Origin: Duganella callida
GTDB lineage: Bacteria > Pseudomonadota > Gammaproteobacteria > Burkholderiales > Burkholderiaceae_D
Length of the DNA stretch: 64,000 bases
Direction of reading: 5' to 3'
NCBI RefSeq assembly: GCF_004614165.1
Contig: NZ_SPVG01000237.1
Location: 39,509 to 103,508 of the forward strand
Shown here: piece by piece, positions 56,520 to 64,000 of the stretch
Position numbering within the stretch: the stretch's first letter is position 1
How the letters are laid out: each line of letters begins with the position of its first letter
Notes under the pieces: generated by a model
Database searches by the model: none
What the model saw: the letters and a program-made list of their open reading frames with translations, nothing else
What the model was told of the DNA's origin: nothing
Translations under genes and position numbers: made by a program

Positions 56520-57869
56520 ATGCCCCGTTATCTCCAGCTGCTGAAACAGGATCGCCATCTGATCGGTTATTCGACGGGGAATTTCGGTAAGAACCTGTTA
56601 CTGGGCAGCATCGATGTCACGTTGCTGTTTCTGCTGACCGACCTGCTGGGCGTCCCCGCGCACAGGGTCAGCGTGTTGATGGCCGTAGTGTTCGTCGGCG
56701 ACCTGTTGCTCGACCTGAGCGCCGGCCTGCTGGCGACGTGGGCCCTGAACCGGGGCATCGCCTATCGCCGCCTGATCGCGCTGGGGGCGCTGCCCTGCGC
56801 GCTGGCGTTTGCCCTGATCTACAGCCTGCCCTTGCTGGGACGGGCGAACCTGGCGGTGATCGCGGCGGCCGTGCTGTTTTTCCGCGCCGCTTACGCGGTG
56901 ATCGACGTGCCGCATAACAGCCTGCTGGCGCGCGTGGCCAGCGACAGCCGCGCGCGCGGACGCGCTTCCGGCTACCGCACGGTGTTCAGTTCCGGCGCCA
57001 GCGTGGTGATCGCGACGGTGGTGGTGCCGTTTGTCGGCACGGCCGGCCAGCATGCCGAACCGGCGCTGCTGTCGAGAATGGCCATGACAGGCGGCTTGCT
57101 GTTCTGCGCGGCCATGTTGTTCGCCGCGTGGTCGTCGAGGGAAGAAGGCGCTGTCGCGCCGCGCAAGGTGCGCGCCGTGTTCCTGCCCCGGCTGGATCGG
57201 CTGTTTGCCGCCATGGCGGTCATCGCCGTGGTGACCGGTTTTGCCACGCCGATCTTCGGCAAGATGATGCTGTACATCGCCACCTACGCGCTGAACCGGC
57301 CCGCCTTTGCCGGCCAGGCCCTGTTCATGCTGACGCTGGGCCAGTTCGCCGGCGCGGGCCTGTGGATGTATCTGATTCGTTTCCACGACAAGACCCATTT
57401 GCTGGCGGCCAGTCATACACTCGGTGTCTTCGGCATACTGGTGTTTGCCATGGCCGGGCAGGACAGCTTGCTGTTGACGGTGGCGGTGGCGCTGACGGGC
57501 ATCGGTTTTGGCGGCGTGTTCATGCTGCCGTGGGGAATACTGGCCGACGTCGTCGACTTCGCCGAATTCCGGCACCGCGAACGACGCGAGACCGCCACTT
57601 TCGCCACGGTGCTGGTGATACTGAAATCGGGCAGCGCGGCGTCATCGGCGGTGATCGGCTGGGGGCTGAGCCAGATCGGCTATGTCCCCGGTGTCGCGCA
57701 AGCCGAAGCCGTGGTGCACGGCATGAAGTTGCTGGCGTTCGGCGTGCCGACGCTGGGATCCCTGGCGGCGGTGGCGACGCTCAGGCATTTCGCCATCGGC
57801 CACCAGGAACATGCGCGCGTGCTGCGCGCGAACCGGACGCGCCGGCGGCGTCTGCCGGCCCAGGCCTGA
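56520..57869 (+). CDS. GPH-family (MelB-like) sugar:cation symporter
   Basis: 449 residues with 12 predicted membrane helices. YSTGNFGKNLLLGSIDVTLLF at helix 1, and WGILADVVDFAEFRHRERRE in the helix 10-11 region, are the GPH (glycoside-pentoside-hexuronide) pattern. It likely carries a galactoside, xyloside or similar glycoside across the inner membrane with H+ or Na+. It is cotranscribed with the ROK gene and ends 9 bp before the convergent araH-like stop. Confidence 0.88.
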   Translation: MPRYLQLLKQDRHLIGYSTGNFGKNLLLGSIDVTLLFLLTDLLGVPAHRVSVLMAVVFVGDLLLDLSAGLLATWALNRGIAYRRLIALGALPCALAFALIYSLPLLGRANLAVIAAAVLFFRAAYAVIDVPHNSLLARVASDSRARGRASGYRTVFSSGASVVIATVVVPFVGTAGQHAEPALLSRMAMTGGLLFCAAMLFAAWSSREEGAVAPRKVRAVFLPRLDRLFAAMAVIAVVTGFATPIFGKMMLYIATYALNRPAFAGQALFMLTLGQFAGAGLWMYLIRFHDKTHLLAASHTLGVFGILVFAMAGQDSLLLTVAVALTGIGFGGVFMLPWGILADVVDFAEFRHRERRETATFATVLVILKSGSAASSAVIGWGLSQIGYVPGVAQAEAVVHGMKLLAFGVPTLGSLAAVATLRHFAIGHQEHARVLRANRTRRRRLPAQA

Positions 57870-57878
57870 CGCTCGGCC

Positions 57879-58862
57879 TTAGCGACGTTCGCCGCGGGTT
57901 TTCAGCTGGTCGAGCAGCACCGCCAGCAGCAGGATCACACCGCGCATCAGGTACTGGTAGAAGGCGTCGACGTCCAGCAGGTTCATGACGTTTTCCACCG
58001 TGCCCATGATCAGTACCCCGATCAGGACACCGAAGATGCGCGCCTTGCCGCCCTGGAGCGAGACGCCGCCCAGCACGCAGGCCGAGATCACGTCCAGTTC
58101 AAAACCCTGGGCGGCATTCGGCTGGCCGCTGGTGATGCGCGACGCCAGGATCAGGCCCGCCATCGCGGTGACCACGCCCTGCAGCAGAAAGATCCACACC
58201 CGCAGACGCTCGACGCGCACGCCGGCCAGGCGCGCCGCTTCCGGGTTGCCGCCGATGGCCAGCGTGTTGCGGCCAAAGACGGTCTGGTTCAGCAGGATGC
58301 CGAACACGATGAAGCAGCAGCCGGCCACCAGCACCGGCAGCGGCAGGCCGAACAGGCGGCTGTCGCCGAAGTCGATGAAGCTGTCGTCGTTGATGCCGAC
58401 CGCCTGGCCCTTGGAGACGATGAAGGCGAGGCCGCGCACCATCAGCATGGTGGCCAGGGTGGCGATCAGGGCGTTCACGCGCAGGTAGGCGATCAGCACG
58501 CCGTTCAGCGCGCCGATCAGGGCACCGGCGCCCAGGCCGGCGCCGACGGCCACCAGCACGCTGCCGCTCTGTTCCAGCACGATGGCGCCCAGCACGCCGG
58601 CGAAGGCGATGGTCGAGCCGACCGACAGGTCGAAGTCGCGCGAGGCCAGGCACAGCATCATGGTGCAGGCGACCATGCCGATCTGCGCCACCGACAGCAT
58701 CAGGCCGACGACGTTGGTCACGGAGAAGAAGTTCTCCACCGTGGCCGACAGGATGGCGAACAGCACCAAGTAAGCCAGCGGCATGCTGTATTCAGACAGC
58801 CATTGACGCGATACCAGCGGCGCCGCCGGCGCGGCCGAAGGATTCAGTTGTGAGGCGCTCAT
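57879..58862 (-). CDS. AraH-like sugar ABC transporter permease
   Basis: 327 residues of the BPD_transp_2 permease class with about 8-10 membrane helices ([36 protein letters not shown]). [11 protein letters not shown] is the conserved permease segment in the AraH/RbsC/XylH family. It forms the membrane channel of the importer with the ATPase and binding protein encoded just upstream. Its start overlaps the ATPase stop (ATGA), so the genes are coupled. Confidence 0.93.
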   Translation of the reverse strand: MSASQLNPSAAPAAPLVSRQWLSEYSMPLAYLVLFAILSATVENFFSVTNVVGLMLSVAQIGMVACTMMLCLASRDFDLSVGSTIAFAGVLGAIVLEQSGSVLVAVGAGLGAGALIGALNGVLIAYLRVNALIATLATMLMVRGLAFIVSKGQAVGINDDSFIDFGDSRLFGLPLPVLVAGCCFIVFGILLNQTVFGRNTLAIGGNPEAARLAGVRVERLRVWIFLLQGVVTAMAGLILASRITSGQPNAAQGFELDVISACVLGGVSLQGGKARIFGVLIGVLIMGTVENVMNLLDVDAFYQYLMRGVILLLAVLLDQLKTRGERR

Positions 58863-60511
58863 GCGATGCTCCGTGTAGGTTGGGCTGGTGGTTCTGTGTT
58901 GGTGGCCGCTGACGGAGCAGGCGGCGCGCCAGCGGTTCGCGTGCCCACGGCAACGGGCGGCGAAGTCACGGCCGCTGTGGCGGGCGCGATGCCGGCAGTG
59001 GGCGCAGGCACGGCAGCATCGGGCAGGGCGAGGCGCAGCACTTCCGTTTCGGTGGCCTGCGCGCGCGGCAGTTCGCCGCAGATTGTCCCTTCGCGCATGA
59101 CGATCACCCGGTCCGAGATGCCCAGCACTTCCGGCAGCTCGCTGGAAATCACGATCACGCAGCAGCCGCGTTCCGCCACGTCATGGATGATGCGGTAGAT
59201 GTCGTTCTTGGCGCCGACGTCGATGCCGCGCGTGGGCTCATCGAGTATCAGCACCTTCAGTCCCGGCTCCGCCAGCCAGCGCGCCAGGATCACCTTCTGC
59301 TGATTACCGCCCGAGAGCAGGCGGATTTCCTGCCGACGGTTGGGCGTCTTGATGCGCAGGCGGGCGATGAATTCGTCGGCCAGCGCCGCCTCGCGCTTGT
59401 GGCGCAGGAACACGCCGCCGCGCAGATCGTTGCGGCGCACGCTGATGTTGATGTTCTCCGCCACCGATGCCGTAGCCAGTATGCCTTGCTCCTTGCGGTC
59501 CTCGGGACACAGCACGATGCCGGCGGCAATCGCATCCGCCGGAGCGCCGGCGGGAACCGGCACGCCGTCCAGCAGCACGGTGCCGCCGCTGCGCGTATCG
59601 GCGTTGTACAGCAATCGCATCAACTCGCTGCGTCCGGCGCCGACCAGACCAAAGAAACCCAGCACCTCGCCGCCATGCACGACAAAGCTTTGCGGCCCTT
59701 TGACATGCTTGCCATTCAGACCTTGCACCTGCAGTCGCGCTTCGCGGCGTGGACGTTCGCGGTAATCGTAGATATCGGTCAGCTCGCGGCCCACCATGTC
59801 GCTGATCAGGCGTTCGCGCGGCACGTCGGCCATCACCTCGTGGGTGACGATCTTGCGGCCGTCGCGGAAGATGGTGCAGGCGTCGCACAGCTCATACAGT
59901 TCTTCGAGACGGTGCGAAATATAGATCAGCGTGCGGCCGTCGTCGCGCAGCTCTTTTACGAGGCGGAACAGGATTTCCGTTTCGCGGTGCGACAGCGAGG
60001 ACGTGGGTTCGTCGAAGGCGATCACCTGCGCATCCTGCATGATCGCCTTGCAGATCTCCACCATCTGCCGCTGCGCGATCGACAGGTCGGCCAGTTTGGC
60101 GGACGGCGACAGATCGACGCCAATCGCGGCCAGTTTCTCCGCCACGATGCGGTGCGCTTTCTGCTTGTCCAGGAAGCCGAAGCGGGTCGGCATGCGGCCC
60201 AGCAGCACGTTTTCCGCCACGGTCAGCTCGGGCACATACTGCAGTTCCTGGTGAATGATGGCGATGCCGGCGGCGATGGCTTCCTTGGAACTGTGGAAAT
60301 GACGCTCCCTGCCATCGACCAGCAACCGCCCGCCATCCGGCTTGTATTGGCCGCCAAGAATTTTCAGCAGCGTCGATTTGCCGGCCCCATTCTCGCCCAG
60401 CAGGCCGTGCACCTGGCCGGCGTGGGCAGAAAAGCTCACGCCGTTCAGCGCCTTCACGCCGGGGAAGAATTTGCAGACCTGGTCGAACTCCAGATATGCG
60501 GCCATGATCAC
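58859..60511 (-). CDS. AraG-like sugar ABC transporter ATPase
   Basis: 550 residues with two nucleotide-binding domains, as in AraG/RbsA/XylG. Domain 1 has Walker [10 protein letters not shown] and LSIAQRQ with Walker [12 protein letters not shown]. Domain 2 has the degenerate P-loop [10 protein letters not shown] and [12 protein letters not shown] with [12 protein letters not shown]. The C-terminal 50 residues after LRLALPDA are an Ala/Pro/Thr-rich extension not usual in the family. The ATG at 60511 overlaps the binding-protein stop (ATGA); an ATG at 60505 is an alternative. Confidence 0.93.
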   Translation of the reverse strand: MIMAAYLEFDQVCKFFPGVKALNGVSFSAHAGQVHGLLGENGAGKSTLLKILGGQYKPDGGRLLVDGRERHFHSSKEAIAAGIAIIHQELQYVPELTVAENVLLGRMPTRFGFLDKQKAHRIVAEKLAAIGVDLSPSAKLADLSIAQRQMVEICKAIMQDAQVIAFDEPTSSLSHRETEILFRLVKELRDDGRTLIYISHRLEELYELCDACTIFRDGRKIVTHEVMADVPRERLISDMVGRELTDIYDYRERPRREARLQVQGLNGKHVKGPQSFVVHGGEVLGFFGLVGAGRSELMRLLYNADTRSGGTVLLDGVPVPAGAPADAIAAGIVLCPEDRKEQGILATASVAENINISVRRNDLRGGVFLRHKREAALADEFIARLRIKTPNRRQEIRLLSGGNQQKVILARWLAEPGLKVLILDEPTRGIDVGAKNDIYRIIHDVAERGCCVIVISSELPEVLGISDRVIVMREGTICGELPRAQATETEVLRLALPDAAVPAPTAGIAPATAAVTSPPVAVGTRTAGAPPAPSAATNTEPPAQPTRSIA

Positions 60512-61479
60512 TGGCCCATCGCTTTGCGGACCTCGGCCTGATTGGCGCGGGTCATCAACATCCCTTTGGTGAGGACTTCAGCCGGCGGTGTGGCTTTGCC
60601 GGTGATCCAGTTGTACAGATTGACGGAAGTCTGGTAGCCGTGTTCCTTCGCGCTGATCATCACGGTGCCGAAGAAGCCGGTCGGCTGGGGTTTGTTCAGT
60701 TCATTTTCGGCTGCCTTGGCGCCGCCGATGCCGATGCCGATCATGCTGTCGGCCTTGATGCCGCGTCCCTCGGCGGCGCGCACGGCGCCCAGTACCGCTT
60801 CGTCGTTGAGGCCAACCGCCACCCAGTGTTTGAACCTGGCGTTCTTGGTCAGCGCGATATTGGCGGCGTTGAAGGCATTTTCAGTATCGGTCTTGGCTTG
60901 CGGCGCATCGATGATGTTCGCGGCCGGGAAGCCGCCGGCCTTCAGCGCATCGATCGCGCCGGTGGTGCGTTCCTTACCGGTCGGCAGCTGGTCGTAGGCG
61001 ACGCGGATCGCGCCCACTTCCGCCATATTCCATTTACGCGCCTTGATTTCGGCGATGATGCCTTCGCCGACCTGCTTGCCGATCTGGTAGCCCGAAATGC
61101 CCATGTGCGGGATGGACTCGATCGGTTTGCCGCTGCCGTCCAGCAGACGGTCATCGACTGAAACCACTTTCAGGTTGTTGCGTTTGGCGGCGCGCTCGAT
61201 CGCCTTGCCCAGTTTGACGTCCGGCGCGCAGATGACGAAACCTTGCGCCTTCTGCGCCGCCAGATTGTCGATGGCGGCCATGGTCTTTTCGCCGTTGGGG
61301 ATGCCGATCTTCACCAGCGTGAAGCCTTTCTCCTTGGCGGCGACTTCCGCATAGCGCCATTCGTCCTGGAACCACGGCTCCTCCGCCTGCTTGACGAGGA
61401 AGCCGATTTTTACCGGATCAGCCGCATGTGCCAAGGCAGCGGCACACAGCGCCGCTGCTGCGATCAAAGTACGTTTCAT
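60508..61479 (-). CDS. AraF-like periplasmic sugar-binding protein
   Basis: 323 residues with a signal peptide ([15 protein letters not shown]). The mature N-terminus [39 protein letters not shown], and [21 protein letters not shown] are close to E. coli L-arabinose-binding protein AraF, which also binds D-galactose. It delivers sugar to the AraG/AraH-like complex; gene order F-G-H is as in E. coli. With a GH35 beta-galactosidase gene upstream and galactonate genes in the region, galactose is a credible substrate, arabinose the alternative. Confidence 0.93.
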   Translation of the reverse strand: MKRTLIAAAALCAAALAHAADPVKIGFLVKQAEEPWFQDEWRYAEVAAKEKGFTLVKIGIPNGEKTMAAIDNLAAQKAQGFVICAPDVKLGKAIERAAKRNNLKVVSVDDRLLDGSGKPIESIPHMGISGYQIGKQVGEGIIAEIKARKWNMAEVGAIRVAYDQLPTGKERTTGAIDALKAGGFPAANIIDAPQAKTDTENAFNAANIALTKNARFKHWVAVGLNDEAVLGAVRAAEGRGIKADSMIGIGIGGAKAAENELNKPQPTGFFGTVMISAKEHGYQTSVNLYNWITGKATPPAEVLTKGMLMTRANQAEVRKAMGQ

Positions 61480-61510
61480 TATGAGTCTCCATCATGGTAT
61501 GCATGTTTTT

Positions 61511-64000
61511 TTATGGGGTGATACGTAATTGATACACTGGAATCAGGCTGACGCCGCGCACGGTAGCGATCTGCCGATTACCCTGAAAGTCGGGGCGCGC
61601 TTCTTTCGGCAGGTAGATGGGCGCATCGGCGCGCAACGGCAGCACGGACACGGTCAGCGGCTGGTCCAGCGATGCGGCCTGCTGTTTCAGGCCGAACTGC
61701 CATTGATAGCCGCTGTAGTACCAGTCGTCCAGCATGCGCGTGCCGGAATAAAGGCGGCCGATGTCGCCGACGAAGTCGATCTGCAGCAGGGCGTCGTCCA
61801 GGCCTTTCAGCTGCTCGCGCGGGACGTTGATCTGCCATGCGGCGGCGGCCTTGAAGTTTTCGGGCAGCGGCTGGATCGCCGCCTTGGCGGTGCCGCCGAT
61901 GACGATGGGCGCCGCGTCCTGGGCATTGCGCGTCCGCGTGACGGAGGCTTGCAGCGTGTGCGCGGGCAGCGTGGCTTCAAAAACCTGGAACATGCCGTCG
62001 TTGCCTGCCGACTGCAGGGCGACCGTGGCTGTTACGGCGCCGCCGCCAGCGGCCGCGCCGCCAGGCTTGCCCTTCGTCTCCGCCGCGTGGGCTGCAATGG
62101 CGGTCCAGGCCGCGCCGGTGGTGGTGGCCTTCGGCGGAGTCGCCAACGCCGGGTAGACGGCGAAGCGGAACTTGTTGTCGCCGACCGAGCGCAGTTGCAG
62201 CGCGTTGCCATCGACATAGGCTTGTTCGCCGCTGAGCAGCAGGCGTTGCTGGCCGCCCAGCGTGACCACGCTCAGTTGCTGCGATTGTTCAGGCCTCAGC
62301 ACCACGATGGTCAGCGGGCGCCTGCCATCGCGCTGCACGGTCAGTGCCGCGCCGCTGCCAGGCTGGATGCCGGTGACCAGCGTATGGCCATCGGCCGACG
62401 CGATCTGTGCGCCCGGACCGGCCACGCGTGCGCCGGCGTCGAACGACAGTTCGACCGGCACGCCGGCGCTGGCGGCGAACACCGCCACCACGCCAGCCTT
62501 GCCCTGATCCAGCATCGTCACCGGCTGGGCGGTGGCGTAGTGCAGATTGGTGCCGTCCAGATCCAGGTTCAGCGGCCAGATGAAATAGGCGCCATCGGCA
62601 ATGTCCACCGGTTTGCTCGGCAAGGTGATGTTCTGGCCAGGCAGCCTGACGGCGAACTGGGTGGCCTTCTGCGCCGCCATCGGATACTGGCGCACGTGGT
62701 TGTTCACGAACAGGAAGCCACGCTCGCCCTCGCTGCGCACGGCAAAACGCGCGCTGGCCAGATCGTCCGGCTTGGCCGGCGAAACGGCCGGCTTACGCAC
62801 GGTCATCGGTGCCAGGCGCGAACCGAAGGCGTGCACGAACAAATGATAAGGACGCAGCTTTTCCAGCACCTTGCGCTGCTGGCCGTCCGGGCCGAGCGGG
62901 GCCTGGAAGTCGTAGCTGATCATGGTGGTGTCGTTGTAGCCGCCGCTGAGGGTGCTTTCCTCCATGCCGCTGCCGCCGAGGCTCAGCGGATTGCGGCCGC
63001 CATGGAACATGTAGTAGCCCATCAGGTTGACGCCGGAGCCCAGCTGCACCGGCAGCATGGCGGCGATATCGTCGGCCGACACCACCGTGCGGCGGCGGTA
63101 CATGAAGGGCAGGCCGGCGCCATATTCGGCGCCGAGGAATGGGGTGACTTCCTTGTCCGTCTCCGCCGTGCCGGGCGCGTGGGCGGCGGTCTGCGCACCC
63201 AGGTCGCCGCTGACGCGGGTGTCGAAACGGAACGCGTAGGTCTCTTTGGGCGGCAGTTCTTTGGTGCTGACGCCCCACGGCTCGTCGGGATAGCCGCCGA
63301 ACACCGGCGTCACTTCGCCGCTCGGATAGATGGTGCCGTCCCAGCCGGTGACGGTGTAGTAGGGCACATCCATGCCCGCCTTCAGCGCCAGCTTTTTAAG
63401 CGCGGCGATGTGGGCCACGCCCTTGCCGGGACCATCGATGTTGTATTCGTTTTCCAGCTGGATGCCGATGACGTTGCCGCCATCCTTCCACAGCTGGCCT
63501 TTCAGCTGCGCGCCGATCTGCTGGTACAGGCGTTCGACGAACACCATGTACTGCGGATCGTTGGAGCGGGTGGGCATGGCGTTGACCACCCAGTCCGGGA
63601 TGCCGCCGTAGCGCACTTCCGCGTGCGCCCACGGACCGACGCGCACCACCACGTCCAGCCCCGCCTTGCGCGCCAGCTGGATGAAGTGGCGCAGGTCGCG
63701 GTTGCCGGACCAGTCGAACCTGCCCTCGACTTCCTCGTGGTGGTTCCACATCACGTAGCTGGCGACGATGTCGATGCCGGCCGCCTTCATTTTGCGCAGC
63801 TCCGCTTCCCACATCGACGCCGGCGTGCGGCTGTAGTGGAATTCGCCCATCACCGGCAGCCACGGGGCGCCGTTGCGGGTCAGGTAGCGCGCGTTGGCGC
63901 CCAGCGTGTCGCCGTTGGGGGCGACAGCGGTGCCGAGGCGCAGCGCGGCGTTGAGGGGCGCCGGCGTCGGCGCGCTGGCATCGATGCTCAGCGTACCGGC
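61511..64000 (-). CDS. GH35 beta-galactosidase (5' end outside window)
   Basis: The frame stays open to the right edge, so the start is outside; 829 codons are present. The sequence near the edge (RYLTRNGAPWLPVMGEFHYSR) is the usual beginning of the GH35 barrel. VVVRVGPWAHAEVRYGGIPDW, IGIQLENEYN (acid/base Glu) and FLGAEYGAG (nucleophile Glu) follow, then several beta-sandwich domains. It probably releases beta-linked galactose. It lies 31 bp upstream of the araF-like gene on the same strand, consistent with one transcription unit for galactoside breakdown and import. A signal peptide cannot be judged. Confidence 0.92.
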   Translation of the reverse strand, partial: AGTLSIDASAPTPAPLNAALRLGTAVAPNGDTLGANARYLTRNGAPWLPVMGEFHYSRTPASMWEAELRKMKAAGIDIVASYVMWNHHEEVEGRFDWSGNRDLRHFIQLARKAGLDVVVRVGPWAHAEVRYGGIPDWVVNAMPTRSNDPQYMVFVERLYQQIGAQLKGQLWKDGGNVIGIQLENEYNIDGPGKGVAHIAALKKLALKAGMDVPYYTVTGWDGTIYPSGEVTPVFGGYPDEPWGVSTKELPPKETYAFRFDTRVSGDLGAQTAAHAPGTAETDKEVTPFLGAEYGAGLPFMYRRRTVVSADDIAAMLPVQLGSGVNLMGYYMFHGGRNPLSLGGSGMEESTLSGGYNDTTMISYDFQAPLGPDGQQRKVLEKLRPYHLFVHAFGSRLAPMTVRKPAVSPAKPDDLASARFAVRSEGERGFLFVNNHVRQYPMAAQKATQFAVRLPGQNITLPSKPVDIADGAYFIWPLNLDLDGTNLHYATAQPVTMLDQGKAGVVAVFAASAGVPVELSFDAGARVAGPGAQIASADGHTLVTGIQPGSGAALTVQRDGRRPLTIVVLRPEQSQQLSVVTLGGQQRLLLSGEQAYVDGNALQLRSVGDNKFRFAVYPALATPPKATTTGAAWTAIAAHAAETKGKPGGAAAGGGAVTATVALQSAGNDGMFQVFEATLPAHTLQASVTRTRNAQDAAPIVIGGTAKAAIQPLPENFKAAAAWQINVPREQLKGLDDALLQIDFVGDIGRLYSGTRMLDDWYYSGYQWQFGLKQQAASLDQPLTVSVLPLRADAPIYLPKEARPDFQGNRQIATVRGVSLIPVYQLRITP

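Overview
The window (GC-rich, roughly 60-65% by eye) looks like a chromosomal segment of a betaproteobacterium, most likely Burkholderiales/Oxalobacteraceae (Duganella/Massilia-like). Support: a glucokinase-HexR fusion gene of the type known from Burkholderiales, an HrcA/CIRCE-controlled groES-groEL operon, two large TonB-dependent receptors and many secreted glycoside hydrolases. No rRNA, tRNA, CRISPR array, prophage or intact insertion sequence was recognised.

Layout. 1-2.8 kb: end of a chemoreceptor gene and a GGDEF/EAL protein with a degenerate EAL domain. 2.8-11.3 kb: maltodextrin block with a six-hairpin glycosidase-esterase fusion, a secreted cyclomaltodextrinase-like GH13 enzyme and a divergent TonB receptor. 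11.3-13.4 kb: a decayed Rpn-like gene and a divergent GST/TetR pair with palindromic operators. 13.4-21.3 kb: M2 peptidase, two orphan histidine kinases and a NERD-helicase. 21.3-30.4 kb: GH31 glucosidase, sugar symporter, phosphoglucomutase, alpha-amylase and a GAF-EAL protein. 30.6-36.1 kb: GH92 mannosidase, PKD lipoprotein, pullulanase. 36.2-37.5 kb: arsH plus an arsN/pat-like acetyltransferase. 37.5-42.8 kb: POT transporter, GH13 alpha-glucosidase, glucokinase-HexR. 42.9-45.3 kb: His-rich PadR regulator, MFS pump, a membrane-anchored unknown. 45.5-47.9 kb: galactonate pathway genes (dgoK, dgoA, lactonase). 48-49.4 kb: small unknown genes. 49.4-51.5 kb: groEL/groES. 51.6-55.2 kb: DUF218 protein and a second TonB receptor. 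55.4-64 kb: ROK regulator, GPH symporter, AraFGH-like ABC transporter and a GH35 beta-galactosidase running off the right edge.

How it fits together. The first two thirds describe a nearly complete starch/maltodextrin route. Outer-membrane uptake is by the TonB receptor; periplasmic or secreted cleavage is by the alpha-amylase, pullulanase, cyclomaltodextrinase, GH31 and six-hairpin enzymes. Inner-membrane uptake is by a MalY/SUT-like symporter, and cytoplasmic hydrolysis by the GH13 alpha-glucosidase. Glucokinase and phosphoglucomutase then feed central metabolism. Copies of a TGTAGT-N3-ACTACA palindrome lie in front of several of these genes. It resembles HexR sites, and the HexR fusion is encoded in the same region, so I infer a local HexR regulon. 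The right-hand third looks like galactoside/galactose (or arabinose) utilisation through GH35, an AraFGH-like importer and a De Ley-Doudoroff type galactonate branch.
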